A stretch of 64,000 nt of DNA from Uliginosibacterium aquaticum (GTDB lineage Bacteria > Pseudomonadota > Gammaproteobacteria > Burkholderiales > Rhodocyclaceae), in contig NZ_JABCSC020000006.1 in the NCBI RefSeq assembly GCF_012972705.2, positions 88,097-152,096 of the forward strand, written 5' to 3'. The position numbers and the translations under genes were made by a program. The notes under the pieces were generated by a model. That model saw nothing but the letters and a program-made list of their open reading frames with translations, was not told where the DNA came from and ran no database searches. Shown here one piece after another: positions 1 through 7,610 of the stretch (its first letter is position 1; each line of letters begins with the position of its first letter).

Positions 1-716
1 TAGGTGATCTCGCGGCCGTTACCGATGTCGGAAGCCGAGGAGCCATCCAGGCCGACCTTCTTGCTGTCGTGGATGAAGTTGTACGAGACGGTGATGTTGT
101 GCGAATCCTTCTTGATGTCGATGGCCGACTCGAAAGTCAGGTCGCCGTCGGGCGAGCCATTGCACTCGTTGTTCACCGCGAACATCTCGTTGTGGTCGAT
201 CAGCACGTTGGAGGCGCTGTCGATGCGGAACATGTCTGCATCGTTGCTGGCGCCGCCCAGGGCACCGATCTTCATGTTCTTGACTACGACGTTGCTGGAT
301 GCGCCGTTGATCACGATACCGAAGTTGGCCGAAGAGCCGTTAGCGCCTTCGATGGTGATGCCGGCGGTGAAGTTCTTCACCTCGACATAGCGGTAGGCAT
401 CGCTCCAGTGCGGGGCCGGGCAGTTGCCGGAAGAATCCTTGGTGGAATCCTTGACGATCTGGGCAATCAGCGCGTCTTCATTGCCGGTGTAGGTGATGTG
501 CAGCGGATAAGCGCCGGTGGCCACCTTGCTGCCGGCGTCATTCACGCGGGCATTGGCGATGATGGTGTTGATTTCGGCGTAGGTCTTGGCGGTAAACTTG
601 CGGGCACTGCCGATGTTGCCGTCAGCCGTGGCGAAACCACCGGTGGAGGCCGCGAAGGCGCTGCCGGCCAGCAGCGCTGCGACAACTGCAGCGGTGGTCT
701 TGATCGTGAATCGCAT
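1..716 (-). CDS. Pectate lyase, family PL1 (partial, C-terminus outside window)
   Basis: The reading frame is open from the ATG at 716 to the window edge, giving 238 N-terminal residues. It starts with a cleavable signal peptide (MRFTIKTTAAVVAALLAGSAFA), so the protein is exported. The body is a right-handed beta-helix rich in Asn/Asp turns, with the pectate-lyase-like segments VLIDHNEM and NITVSYNFIHDSKK. PL1 enzymes cleave polygalacturonate by Ca-dependent beta-elimination. A Shine-Dalgarno GGAG lies 8 nt before the ATG. It is divergent from the HAD gene, and the 232-bp spacer holds two candidate operators. The catalytic Arg region is probably at or beyond the edge, so substrate cannot be refined. 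Confidence 0.85.
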   Translation of the reverse strand, partial: MRFTIKTTAAVVAALLAGSAFAASTGGFATADGNIGSARKFTAKTYAEINTIIANARVNDAGSKVATGAYPLHITYTGNEDALIAQIVKDSTKDSSGNCPAPHWSDAYRYVEVKNFTAGITIEGANGSSANFGIVINGASSNVVVKNMKIGALGGASNDADMFRIDSASNVLIDHNEMFAVNNECNGSPDGDLTFESAIDIKKDSHNITVSYNFIHDSKKVGLDGSSASDIGNGREIT

Positions 717-820
717 GGGATTGCTCCTACTTCTAAAGTTTTATTCGGGGGTGGCGCGCTAACACCACGAAGGCGTGCTTCTGCCGGGGTGAATTTGGAC
801 ATGCGCAGAGGTATGTTCCC

Positions 821-828
821 AAGCGCTT
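821..828. promoter_or_regulatory. Candidate LacI-family operator AAGCGCTT
   Basis: A perfect 8-bp palindrome of the form AAnCGnTT, the core recognised by many LacI/GalR-family sugar regulators. It lies 105 bp upstream of the pectate lyase start codon. Short palindromes occur by chance and no LacI-type gene is in the window, so this is only a candidate. Confidence 0.3.
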
Positions 829-863
829 TCTTATGACCGTTCCTACACGGCGACGAACGGTTG

Positions 864-884
864 TTGTAGGAGTTTGTCCTACAA
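864..884. promoter_or_regulatory. Perfect inverted repeat TTGTAGGA-N5-TCCTACAA
   Basis: Two 8-bp arms match exactly around a 5-nt spacer. A further half-site TCCTACA lies at 841-847. The repeat sits between the divergent pectate lyase (start 716) and HAD hydrolase (start 949), so it could be an operator for either gene or an RNA stem in the HAD leader. Arm length and spacing suit a dimeric helix-turn-helix regulator; which one is unknown. Confidence 0.45.
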
Positions 885-948
885 AATCAGGCGGGGTAAT
901 GTGAACGGTCCCACCCGTATTGACTTATTTTTCAAGGGTATACCGCTT

Positions 949-1608
949 ATGCTGAGCCTTTCCCGCCCTCGCGCTGTCATCTTCGACATGGACGGCCTGC
1001 TGCTCGATTCCGAACGTGTGGCCTTGCGATTTTTCGAGCAGGCTTCGCGTGAGTTGGGTACGCCCTGGTCCGCTGAGGTCGGCCTGTCGCTGGTCGGGCT
1101 TAATTCGAAAGATGCCAATCTTTTGATTTTAAAAGCCTTTGGCGAAAATTTTCCGCTTGAGGCCCATCGTCAGCGTTTCGGCGAACTGTACGAGGCGGCC
1201 ATTGTGGCGGGGGACATTCCGCTCAAGCCCTATGTGCGTGAATTGCTGGATTATCTCGTGGCAGCGGACATTCCGCGTGGCGTGGCGACCTCCACGCGGC
1301 GCACGCGCGCCGAGGCCAAGCTTGCGAGGGTCCATCTGCTGCCTTATTTCGGCGCGCTCACCTGTGGGGATGAAGTGGTGCGCGGCAAGCCGGCACCGGA
1401 CATCTATGAACTGGCCGCCCGTCGGATCGGTGTGGAGCCACGTGATTGCCTGGCTCTGGAAGACTCGAACGCCGGCGTGCGCGCTGCGGTGTCCGCCAGC
1501 ATGCCGGTGGTGATGGTGCCGGACCTGCTGCGCCCGGAGGCGGATATCCGTCGCTACGGTGTACCGGTAGTGGATTCGCTCAAGGACGTACTGATCGCGT
1601 TGATGTAG
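949..1608 (+). CDS. HAD-superfamily hydrolase, beta-phosphoglucomutase/phosphatase-like
   Basis: A 219-residue HAD enzyme. Motif I is IFDMDG (D13 nucleophile, D15 acid/base). A helical cap domain occupies about residues 20-85. The TSTRR segment suits motif II and GKPAPDIY motif III. Motif IV is LEDSNAG, with Asp residues for Mg. This arrangement is typical of the GS1/PgmB/Gph-like subfamily that removes phosphate from small sugars or nucleotides; the substrate cannot be told from sequence. I prefer the ATG at 949 over the upstream TTG at 874, because the family starts a few residues before motif I and the TTG lies inside the 864-884 dyad. Confidence 0.85.
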   Translation: MLSLSRPRAVIFDMDGLLLDSERVALRFFEQASRELGTPWSAEVGLSLVGLNSKDANLLILKAFGENFPLEAHRQRFGELYEAAIVAGDIPLKPYVRELLDYLVAADIPRGVATSTRRTRAEAKLARVHLLPYFGALTCGDEVVRGKPAPDIYELAARRIGVEPRDCLALEDSNAGVRAAVSASMPVVMVPDLLRPEADIRRYGVPVVDSLKDVLIALM

Positions 1609-1675
1609 TTTGACCACCAGCAGGCTGCCACCCATACTCGAAAAGCCTTCATTCGACTGACAGGAGCTGCACACC

Positions 1676-1948
1676 ATGGAGCCCAACCGTTTTCTCGTCA
1701 TCGAATTTCTCGACGGCAAGAAGGAAAGCTTCACATTTCCAGCTCCGCCCAGCAGCCCGGCAGCCCGCAAGATGCGCCTGGAAGACTTCATGCAGGGCCA
1801 ATTCGTGGTGATCCAGCTCGAGCACGAGATCCAGCTGTTTCCGCTCAGTGCGATTCGTTCTATCCGCCTCTCGGGCTTCATGGGCCTTGGGCCCAATGAT
1901 GAGATTGGCTTGCCGATCTCGGCAATCCGCGGCGCCGAGCAGATCTGA
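1676..1948 (+). CDS. Conserved hypothetical protein, 90 aa
   Basis: A small soluble protein starting MEPNRFLVIEF, with Shine-Dalgarno CAGGAG upstream. It has no signal peptide or membrane segment. The N-terminal half looks like a beta-strand core (FLVIEFLDG, ESFTF) and a second strand pair is FVVIQLEHEIQLFPL. Codon use and GC content match the neighbours, so it is probably a real gene. It stands alone between the HAD gene and the convergent atoA. I do not recognise a named family. Confidence 0.7.
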   Translation: MEPNRFLVIEFLDGKKESFTFPAPPSSPAARKMRLEDFMQGQFVVIQLEHEIQLFPLSAIRSIRLSGFMGLGPNDEIGLPISAIRGAEQI

Positions 1949-1957
1949 GCGCCTAGC

Positions 1958-2608
1958 TCAAAGCTGCATTTCCGGCACGTCGGCCGGGATTTCAAGTTCC
2001 GCTTCGGTGGCCGTGACCACCTCGGCCACGCTGACGCCTGGCGCGGTTTCGAGCAGGCGGGCACGGCCGTTGGCAAAGTCGATCACAGCCAGATCCGTGA
2101 CCACCAGATCCACGATGCGTGCCGAAGTCAGCGGCAGGCTGCACTCCCGCACGATCTTGGACTTGCCCTTGGCATTGTGCTGCATGGCCACGATCACCCG
2201 GCGTGCGCCGGTGACCAGATCCATGGCGCCGCCCATGCCGGGCACCATCTTGCCGGGGATGGTCCAGTTGGCCAGACGTCCCTGCTGATCCACCTGCAGG
2301 CCGCCCAGCACGGTCATGTCCAGATGGCCGCCGCGGATCAGGGCGAAGGACATGGCGCTGTCGAAGGCACAGGCACCGGGCAGGGCGCTGACCGGTTTGC
2401 CGCCGGCATCGGTGAGGCGCGGCTGGGCCATGCCGGGGTCCGGCACCGAGCCGGTGCCGATGAGGCCGTTCTCGGACTGGAAGTAGACGTGCAGGCCGGC
2501 CGGCAGATAGTTGGCCACCAGAGTCGGAATGCCGATGCCGAGATTCACGAGCATGCCTTCACGCAGCTCCTGGGCAATGCGGCGGGCGATCAGTTCTTGT
2601 GCGTCCAT
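1958..2608 (-). CDS. atoA: Acetate/acetoacetate CoA-transferase, beta subunit
   Basis: The 216-residue beta subunit of a class I CoA-transferase, which moves CoA between acetyl-CoA or succinyl-CoA and acetoacetate or short fatty acids. The catalytic glutamate is in the SENG motif (E46), the site of the glutamyl-CoA thioester. The chosen start, MDAQELIARR at 2608, resembles the start and length I recall for E. coli AtoA. A GTG at 2617 overlapping the atoD stop (GTGA) is an alternative three codons upstream. The gene directly follows atoD, so translation is probably coupled. Confidence 0.93.
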   Translation of the reverse strand: MDAQELIARRIAQELREGMLVNLGIGIPTLVANYLPAGLHVYFQSENGLIGTGSVPDPGMAQPRLTDAGGKPVSALPGACAFDSAMSFALIRGGHLDMTVLGGLQVDQQGRLANWTIPGKMVPGMGGAMDLVTGARRVIVAMQHNAKGKSKIVRECSLPLTSARIVDLVVTDLAVIDFANGRARLLETAPGVSVAEVVTATEAELEIPADVPEMQL

Positions 2609-2613
2609 GGGGC

Positions 2614-3261
2614 TCACTCGTGGGCAATCAGGTAGTCGACCAGTACGCCGGGGGTCATGACGTGATCGGGGCTGATCACGCCAGTCGGCACGATGCTTTC
2701 GGCATTCACGATCACGGTGTCGGCCGCCATCGCGACGATCGGGTTGTAGTTGCGCGCGGTGAGCGCGTACTGCAGGTTGCCGAGGTAATCCGAGAGGAAG
2801 GCGCCGACCAGCGCGAAGTCAGCACGCAAGGGCGTTTCGAGCAGGTACTCGCGGCCATTCACTTCGATCTTGCGCTTGCCTTCCTCGACGCTGGTGCCGA
2901 TGCCGGTCGGCGTGAGCACGCCGCCCAGCCCCGCGCCGCCAGCACGGATGCGCTCGATCAGGGTGCCTTGCGGCACCAGTTCGCATTCGAGTTCGCCGGC
3001 CAGCATCTGCTGCTGGGTTTCCGGATTCAGGCCGATGTGGCTGGCGATCAGGCGGCTCACGGCGCGTGCCGTGATCAGCTTGCCGATGCCGCGACCGGGC
3101 GCGGCGCTGTCGTTGGCGATCACGGTGAGATTCTTGCGGCCCTGACGGACCAGTTCATTGATGATGGGTTCGGGCGTGCCGACGGCCATGAAGCCGCCGA
3201 TCATCAGGCTGGCTCCATCCGGGATCAGGGCCACGGCATCGGCAAGGGAAATGGTCTGCAT
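2614..3261 (-). CDS. atoD: Acetate/acetoacetate CoA-transferase, alpha subunit
   Basis: The 215-residue alpha subunit, partner of the beta subunit encoded next. Conserved class I alpha-subunit motifs are visible: GGFMAVGTPE near the N-terminus (CoA-binding region), IANDSAAPGRGIGKLI, VPQGTLIERIRAGGAGLGG and LTPTGIGT. The start at 3261 (MQTISLADAV) is preferred because the 15 codons upstream are Ala/Pro-rich without family character. The pair probably serves short-chain fatty acid or ketone-body use. It faces away from the 90-aa gene and is followed upstream by fabI on the same strand. Confidence 0.93.
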   Translation of the reverse strand: MQTISLADAVALIPDGASLMIGGFMAVGTPEPIINELVRQGRKNLTVIANDSAAPGRGIGKLITARAVSRLIASHIGLNPETQQQMLAGELECELVPQGTLIERIRAGGAGLGGVLTPTGIGTSVEEGKRKIEVNGREYLLETPLRADFALVGAFLSDYLGNLQYALTARNYNPIVAMAADTVIVNAESIVPTGVISPDHVMTPGVLVDYLIAHE

Positions 3262-3319
3262 CGCGTGTTCCGTCGGGAGTGTTGAGAGCGGGGCGGCCGC
3301 AGCCACCCCGTATTCAGGA

Positions 3320-4156
3320 TCAGGCCACGATGTGCAGGCCGGCGTCCACGAAGATGGTGTCGCCGGTCATGCCCGAAGCGCCACCGCCGACGAGGAAGGA
3401 CACCACGCGGCCGACCTCGTCGATCGATACCATGCGCTGGCCCGGCGAGCGCGTCACGGCCATGTCGATCAGCTCGTCGAAGTGGGCGATGCCGCTGGCG
3501 GCACGGGTCTTCAGCGGGCCGGGCGACACGGCATAGACGCGGATGCCGTGCTGGCCAAGCTCGTTCGCCATGTAGCGCACCGAGGCCTGCAGGGCGGCCT
3601 TCACCGGGCCCATGATGTTGTAGTTGCCGACGACCTTGTCGGCACCGTAGTAGGTCATGGTGACCAGCGCGCCACCCTCCTTCATCAGCGGTTCGGCGTA
3701 GCGGGCCATCTCGATGAAGGAGTAGCAGGAAATCTGCATCGACTGCAGGAAGCCGGTTTCCGAGCAGTCCACGATGCGCCCGTGCAGATCATCCTTGGGG
3801 GCGAAGGCGATCGAGTGGATTACGAAATCCAGCTTGCCCCATTCGGCTTCGATCTGCTCGAACACGGCTTTCATCTCACCGGGTTTGGCCACGTCCATCT
3901 GCATCAGCAGCGAGCAGTCGATCTGCTTGGCCAGTGGCTCCACGTACTGCTTGCTCTTCTCGTTGAGGTAGGTCAGCGCGATGTCGGCGCCGAAAGCGCG
4001 CAGCTTGGCGGCACAACCGAAGGCGATGCTGTCGGCGTTGGCCACCCCCACGACGAGGCCCTTCTTGCCCTTGAGCATGTCGCCCACGCGGGAATTTTCG
4101 TCCCACACCTTGGGTAGGGGGTCGATAGAGTTCGGATCGGTGAAGGTGGTGGCCAT
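3320..4156 (-). CDS. fabI: Enoyl-[acyl-carrier-protein] reductase (NADH), FabI type
   Basis: A 278-residue short-chain dehydrogenase performing the last reduction of the fatty-acid elongation cycle. The cofactor motif is GVANADSIAFG (from residue 37). The FabI active site is Y169 with Y179-x6-K186 (YNIMGPVK), the two tyrosines ten residues apart as in E. coli FabI. A SPGPLKTRAASGI substrate-loop segment follows. The start at 4156 has a strong Shine-Dalgarno (GAGGAG). It gives an N-terminal extension of about 28 residues absent from standard FabI; the internal ATG at 4078 has no clear ribosome site. It is divergent from serA. Confidence 0.9.
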   Translation of the reverse strand: MATTFTDPNSIDPLPKVWDENSRVGDMLKGKKGLVVGVANADSIAFGCAAKLRAFGADIALTYLNEKSKQYVEPLAKQIDCSLLMQMDVAKPGEMKAVFEQIEAEWGKLDFVIHSIAFAPKDDLHGRIVDCSETGFLQSMQISCYSFIEMARYAEPLMKEGGALVTMTYYGADKVVGNYNIMGPVKAALQASVRYMANELGQHGIRVYAVSPGPLKTRAASGIAHFDELIDMAVTRSPGQRMVSIDEVGRVVSFLVGGGASGMTGDTIFVDAGLHIVA

Positions 4157-4462
4157 GCTTGCTCCTCGGAATCGGTTCAGGGAATGTTGCAGCGGCGGAT
4201 GCTGCAAAGCAGCAAATTCAGGATAGCAGCCCTTTTCAGCATATGGCTATGGATGCTGCCTCGTGGCAATGACGCCAGCGTGACGATTGCCCGCAAGGGC
4301 CTGCCGCGATCACTTGCCTTGAGCCGCTTCAAGTTGCTGGTAATACAAAACCACTACAATGCGGATCTTTCTGCCTCTTGCGGGCAGTCCGGGAATTTTC
4401 GCGGAGTGCGGCAGCGCGCCTTCCGCCAGGGTTTTTCCATTTCACGTTCGAGGAACAACACG
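4157..4462. other. fabI-serA divergent intergenic region
   Basis: A 306-bp gap between divergent start codons. It holds the fabI Shine-Dalgarno at its left end and, on the + strand, a -10-like TACAAT at 4355-4360 about 100 bp before serA. A clear -35 at proper spacing is lacking: TTGCTG is 15 nt upstream. A frame open into serA from 4184 lacks coding character and is not called. I see no repeat or RNA gene here. Confidence 0.5.
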
Positions 4463-5638
4463 ATGTTCAAGATCCAGACGCTCAACAAGATCGCCGCCTG
4501 CGGCCTCGATCGCCTGCCGCGCGACAACTACGAATCGGCCACCGAGATCGTGAATCCGGACGGCATCCTGCTGCGCTCGGCCGACATGCACAGCATGGAC
4601 ATCCCCGCCTCCGTGAAGGCCATCGCCCGCGCCGGCGCCGGCGTGAACAACATCCCGCTGGATAAATGTTCCGAGCGCGGCATCGTGGTCTTCAATACCC
4701 CGGGCGCGAACGCCAATGGTGTGAAGGAAATCGTCATTGCCTCCCTGTTGTTGTCCAGCCGCAACCTGTTTGAAGGCATCACCTGGGCCAACAGCCTGAA
4801 GGGCAAGGGCGACGAAGTGCCGCCGCTGGTCGAGAAGGGCAAGGCCCAGTTCGTCGGTCCGGAAATCCAGGGCAAGACTCTCGGCGTGATCGGCCTCGGC
4901 GCCATCGGCGTGATGGTGGCGAATGCCGCCAACGCCCTGGGCATGCGTGTCATCGGCTTCGATCCGTTTGTGAGCGTCGACGCGGCCTGGAAGCTTTCGC
5001 ACGAAGTGCAGAAGGCTGCCAGCCTCGACGCCATGATCGCCGAGTGCGACTACATCACCATTCATGTGCCGGCCACCAAGGACACCAAGAACCTCTTCAA
5101 CGAAGAGCGCATCGCGCGTATGAAGAAGGGCGCGCGCCTGCTCAACTTCAGCCGCAATGGTCTGGTCGACAACGCCGCCATCAAGGCCGCTATCGCTTCC
5201 GGCCACGTCGCCGGCTATGTGATCGACCTGCCCGAAGATGAGCTGCTGGGCGTGGACAAGATCCTGTGCGTGCCGCACCTCGGCGCCTCCACACCGGAAT
5301 CGGAAGACAACTGCGCTGTGATGGCTGCTGACCAGACCCGTGAATTCCTTGAGCGCGGCAACATCCGCAACTCGGTGAACTTCCCGGCCTGTGAAATGGC
5401 CCCCACCGGCAAGACCCGCATCACCATCTCGAACCGCAACGTGCCGAACGTGATCAGCAGCCTCACCGCCGCCATCGGCGCTTCGGGCCTGAACATCGAC
5501 GACATGCTCAACAAGAACCGCGGCGACTACGCCTACAACATCATCGACGTGTCCGGCGACGTGTCGGCCGATCTGGTCGCCAAACTGCAGGCCGTGGATG
5601 GTGTGATCAATGTGCGCGTGATTCCGAACTGCAAGTAA
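4463..5638 (+). CDS. serA: D-3-phosphoglycerate dehydrogenase
   Basis: A 391-residue enzyme for the first committed step of serine synthesis, oxidising 3-phosphoglycerate with NAD. The Rossmann fingerprint is G144-L-G-A-I-G149. The catalytic residues of the D-2-hydroxyacid dehydrogenase family are visible: Arg in NFSRNG (R231), the acidic EDE segment and His in PHLGAST (H272). A C-terminal ACT domain (about 315-391, ITISNRNVPNVIS) is the usual site of serine feedback control. The start at 4463 follows GAGGAA. A strong intrinsic terminator follows. Confidence 0.93.
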   Translation: MFKIQTLNKIAACGLDRLPRDNYESATEIVNPDGILLRSADMHSMDIPASVKAIARAGAGVNNIPLDKCSERGIVVFNTPGANANGVKEIVIASLLLSSRNLFEGITWANSLKGKGDEVPPLVEKGKAQFVGPEIQGKTLGVIGLGAIGVMVANAANALGMRVIGFDPFVSVDAAWKLSHEVQKAASLDAMIAECDYITIHVPATKDTKNLFNEERIARMKKGARLLNFSRNGLVDNAAIKAAIASGHVAGYVIDLPEDELLGVDKILCVPHLGASTPESEDNCAVMAADQTREFLERGNIRNSVNFPACEMAPTGKTRITISNRNVPNVISSLTAAIGASGLNIDDMLNKNRGDYAYNIIDVSGDVSADLVAKLQAVDGVINVRVIPNCK

Positions 5639-5663
5639 GTCGTCGCAGCTTCCGCTAATCTGG

Positions 5664-5698
5664 AAAGGCCCGTCCGTGAGGACGGGCCTCTTTCCTTC
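5664..5698 (+). terminator. Intrinsic terminator after serA
   Basis: Stem AGGCCCGTCC (5666-5675), loop GTGA, matching arm GGACGGGCCT (5680-5689), then CTTTCCTTCT. Ten perfect base pairs and a pyrimidine-rich tail 26 bp after the serA stop. Confidence 0.85.
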
Positions 5699-5740
5699 TG
5701 GGCCGCACGTAGCCCACTTTGCTGGACCGGTAACACCCTG

Positions 5741-6949
5741 ATGAAGCTTTCCTACCCCGTACTGGCCGTGCTGATGGCTTTCCTGAATGCCATCGGCCCC
5801 TTCGCCATTGATACCTATCTGCCGGCCTTCCCGGCCATGCAGGCCTCGCTGCAGACCGACGCGGTCGCGATGCAGCAGTCCCTCACCGCCTACATGATTC
5901 CCTTCTCGGTGATGATGCTGTGGCACGGCGCGATCTCTGATTCACTGGGCCGCAAGCGGGTGATCCTGGCCGGGCTGGTCGTCTTCCTGATTGCCTCCAT
6001 CCTCTGCGCCAGTGCCGGCAACATCCATGTGCTGCTGCTCGGCCGCGCCCTGCAGGGCCTCTCGGCAGGCGCCGGGGTGATCGTGGGCCGCGCCATTGTG
6101 CGCGATCTGTTCGATGGCCCGGCGGCACAACGCCTGATGTCCCACATCGCCATGGTGTTCGCGATTGCCCCGGCGATTGCGCCGATCTTCGGCGGCTTCC
6201 TCACCGAGCATCTGGGCTGGCGTGCCATCTTCTGGTTCTTGACCTTGCTGGCGGCGGTGCAGATCGTGATGACCTGGCGTGTGCTGCCCGAAACCCTGCC
6301 GCCCGAGAAGCGCCAGCCCCTGGCCGCCGGCCACATGCTGGCCGGCTACCGCGCGGTGCTGGGCAGCGGCCCCTTCGTATTCATCGCCCTGGCCATGAGC
6401 TTCATCTTCCTGGGCTTCTTCCTTTACGTGATGTCCGCGCCGGTGTTTCTGATGCGTCATCTTGGGCTGGGTGCCACCGAGTTCGGCTGGCTCTTCGTGC
6501 CGCTGGTGTGCGGCATGATCGGCGGTTCGATGACGGCGGTGCGCCTCTCGCACCGCTTCACCCAGTTGCAGGTGATCAAGCTTGGGTTTGCGATCACCGC
6601 CCTCGCAGCGGTATGGAATCTGGCGGCTAATCTGCTGTTGCCGGACAGTGTCGCGACCCGCATTCCGCAACTGGCGCTGCAGAGCTTTGCCATGAATCTG
6701 GCCTTCCCCAGCCTGACCCTGATCGCGCTGGATCTCTTCCCGGCGCGGCGCGGCATGGCCGCCAGCTGCCAGGGCTTCATCCATACGATGATCATGTCGG
6801 TGCTGGCCGGAGTGGTGGCCCCGATGGTGTGGCACTCCACCCTGACCATGGCGTGGACCATGGCCGGCTTCTGGCTGTGTTCGGTGGTTTTCTTCGCCTG
6901 GAGCCGGCACCTGAGCGTCAAGCCCGGAAATGCACCGGAAAAATCCTGA
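5741..6949 (+). CDS. MFS drug efflux transporter, Bcr/CflA family
   Basis: A 402-residue inner-membrane protein with 12 predicted helices. The N-terminus FLNAIGPFAIDTYLPAFP is the Bcr/CflA signature in TM1. DSLGRKRV is MFS motif A between TM2 and TM3. APAIAPIFGG in TM5 resembles antiporter motif C. Members expel chloramphenicol, bicyclomycin, sulfonamides or dipeptides by proton antiport; the substrate here is unknown. It lies alone between the serA terminator and rdgB, with a weak ribosome site. Confidence 0.9.
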   Translation: MKLSYPVLAVLMAFLNAIGPFAIDTYLPAFPAMQASLQTDAVAMQQSLTAYMIPFSVMMLWHGAISDSLGRKRVILAGLVVFLIASILCASAGNIHVLLLGRALQGLSAGAGVIVGRAIVRDLFDGPAAQRLMSHIAMVFAIAPAIAPIFGGFLTEHLGWRAIFWFLTLLAAVQIVMTWRVLPETLPPEKRQPLAAGHMLAGYRAVLGSGPFVFIALAMSFIFLGFFLYVMSAPVFLMRHLGLGATEFGWLFVPLVCGMIGGSMTAVRLSHRFTQLQVIKLGFAITALAAVWNLAANLLLPDSVATRIPQLALQSFAMNLAFPSLTLIALDLFPARRGMAASCQGFIHTMIMSVLAGVVAPMVWHSTLTMAWTMAGFWLCSVVFFAWSRHLSVKPGNAPEKS

Positions 6950-7015
6950 AAAGCCGCAACAGGGAGATGTTTCTCCAGACTTAGAATGCTGACATCGTCA
7001 TGAAAGCCGCCCGCC

Positions 7016-7606
7016 ATGAAAAAACTCGTTCTTGCTTCGAATAACGCCGGCAAGTTGCGCGAATTCCAGGCCCTGCTGGCCCCGCTGGGCTGGACGGTGC
7101 TGCCGCAGGCTGAACTGGGCGTGCCGGAGGCCGACGAACCACACTGCACCTTCATCGAAAACGCCCTGCTCAAGGCCCGCCATGCCGCCGCGCATACCGG
7201 GCTGCCGGCCTTGGCAGACGATTCCGGTATCTGTGTGAATGCTCTGCAAGGGGCGCCCGGTGTGTATTCGGCGCGCTTTGCCGGTGCGCCGAAGTCCGAT
7301 GAACGCAACAACGCCTTGCTGATTGAAAAGCTCAAGGGCGAGGCGGACCGCCGCGCCCACTACGTCTGCGTGCTGGCCATGGTGCGGAGTGCCGAGGATC
7401 CGCAACCACTGATCGCTGAGGGCGAATGGCACGGCGAGATCATCGATGTGCCGCGCGGTGCCGGTGGTTTCGGTTACGACCCCTATTTCCTGCTGCCCGA
7501 GATGGGCCAGACCGCCGCCGAACTTGATGCGGCACTGAAGAACGCCCTGAGCCATCGTGGCAAAGCCAGTCGACTGCTGATCGAACGCCTGCGCGGACTG
7601 GGCTGA
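7016..7606 (+). CDS. rdgB: XTP/dITP pyrophosphatase (RdgB/HAM1)
   Basis: A 196-residue house-cleaning enzyme hydrolysing dITP, XTP and dHAPTP to monophosphates, so deaminated purines stay out of DNA. The N-terminal LASNNAGKLREF segment is the triphosphate-binding signature. ADDSGICV holds the metal-binding aspartates, and SARFAG, GGFGYDPYF and SHRGKA are all family landmarks. It ends 4 nt before the DUF1631-like gene, suggesting one transcript. Confidence 0.93.
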   Translation: MKKLVLASNNAGKLREFQALLAPLGWTVLPQAELGVPEADEPHCTFIENALLKARHAAAHTGLPALADDSGICVNALQGAPGVYSARFAGAPKSDERNNALLIEKLKGEADRRAHYVCVLAMVRSAEDPQPLIAEGEWHGEIIDVPRGAGGFGYDPYFLLPEMGQTAAELDAALKNALSHRGKASRLLIERLRGLG

Positions 7607-7610
7607 GATC

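Noticed and set aside
4442..5926. A 494-codon minus-strand frame across serA
   Set aside because: Antisense shadow of serA with no domain and no ribosome site.
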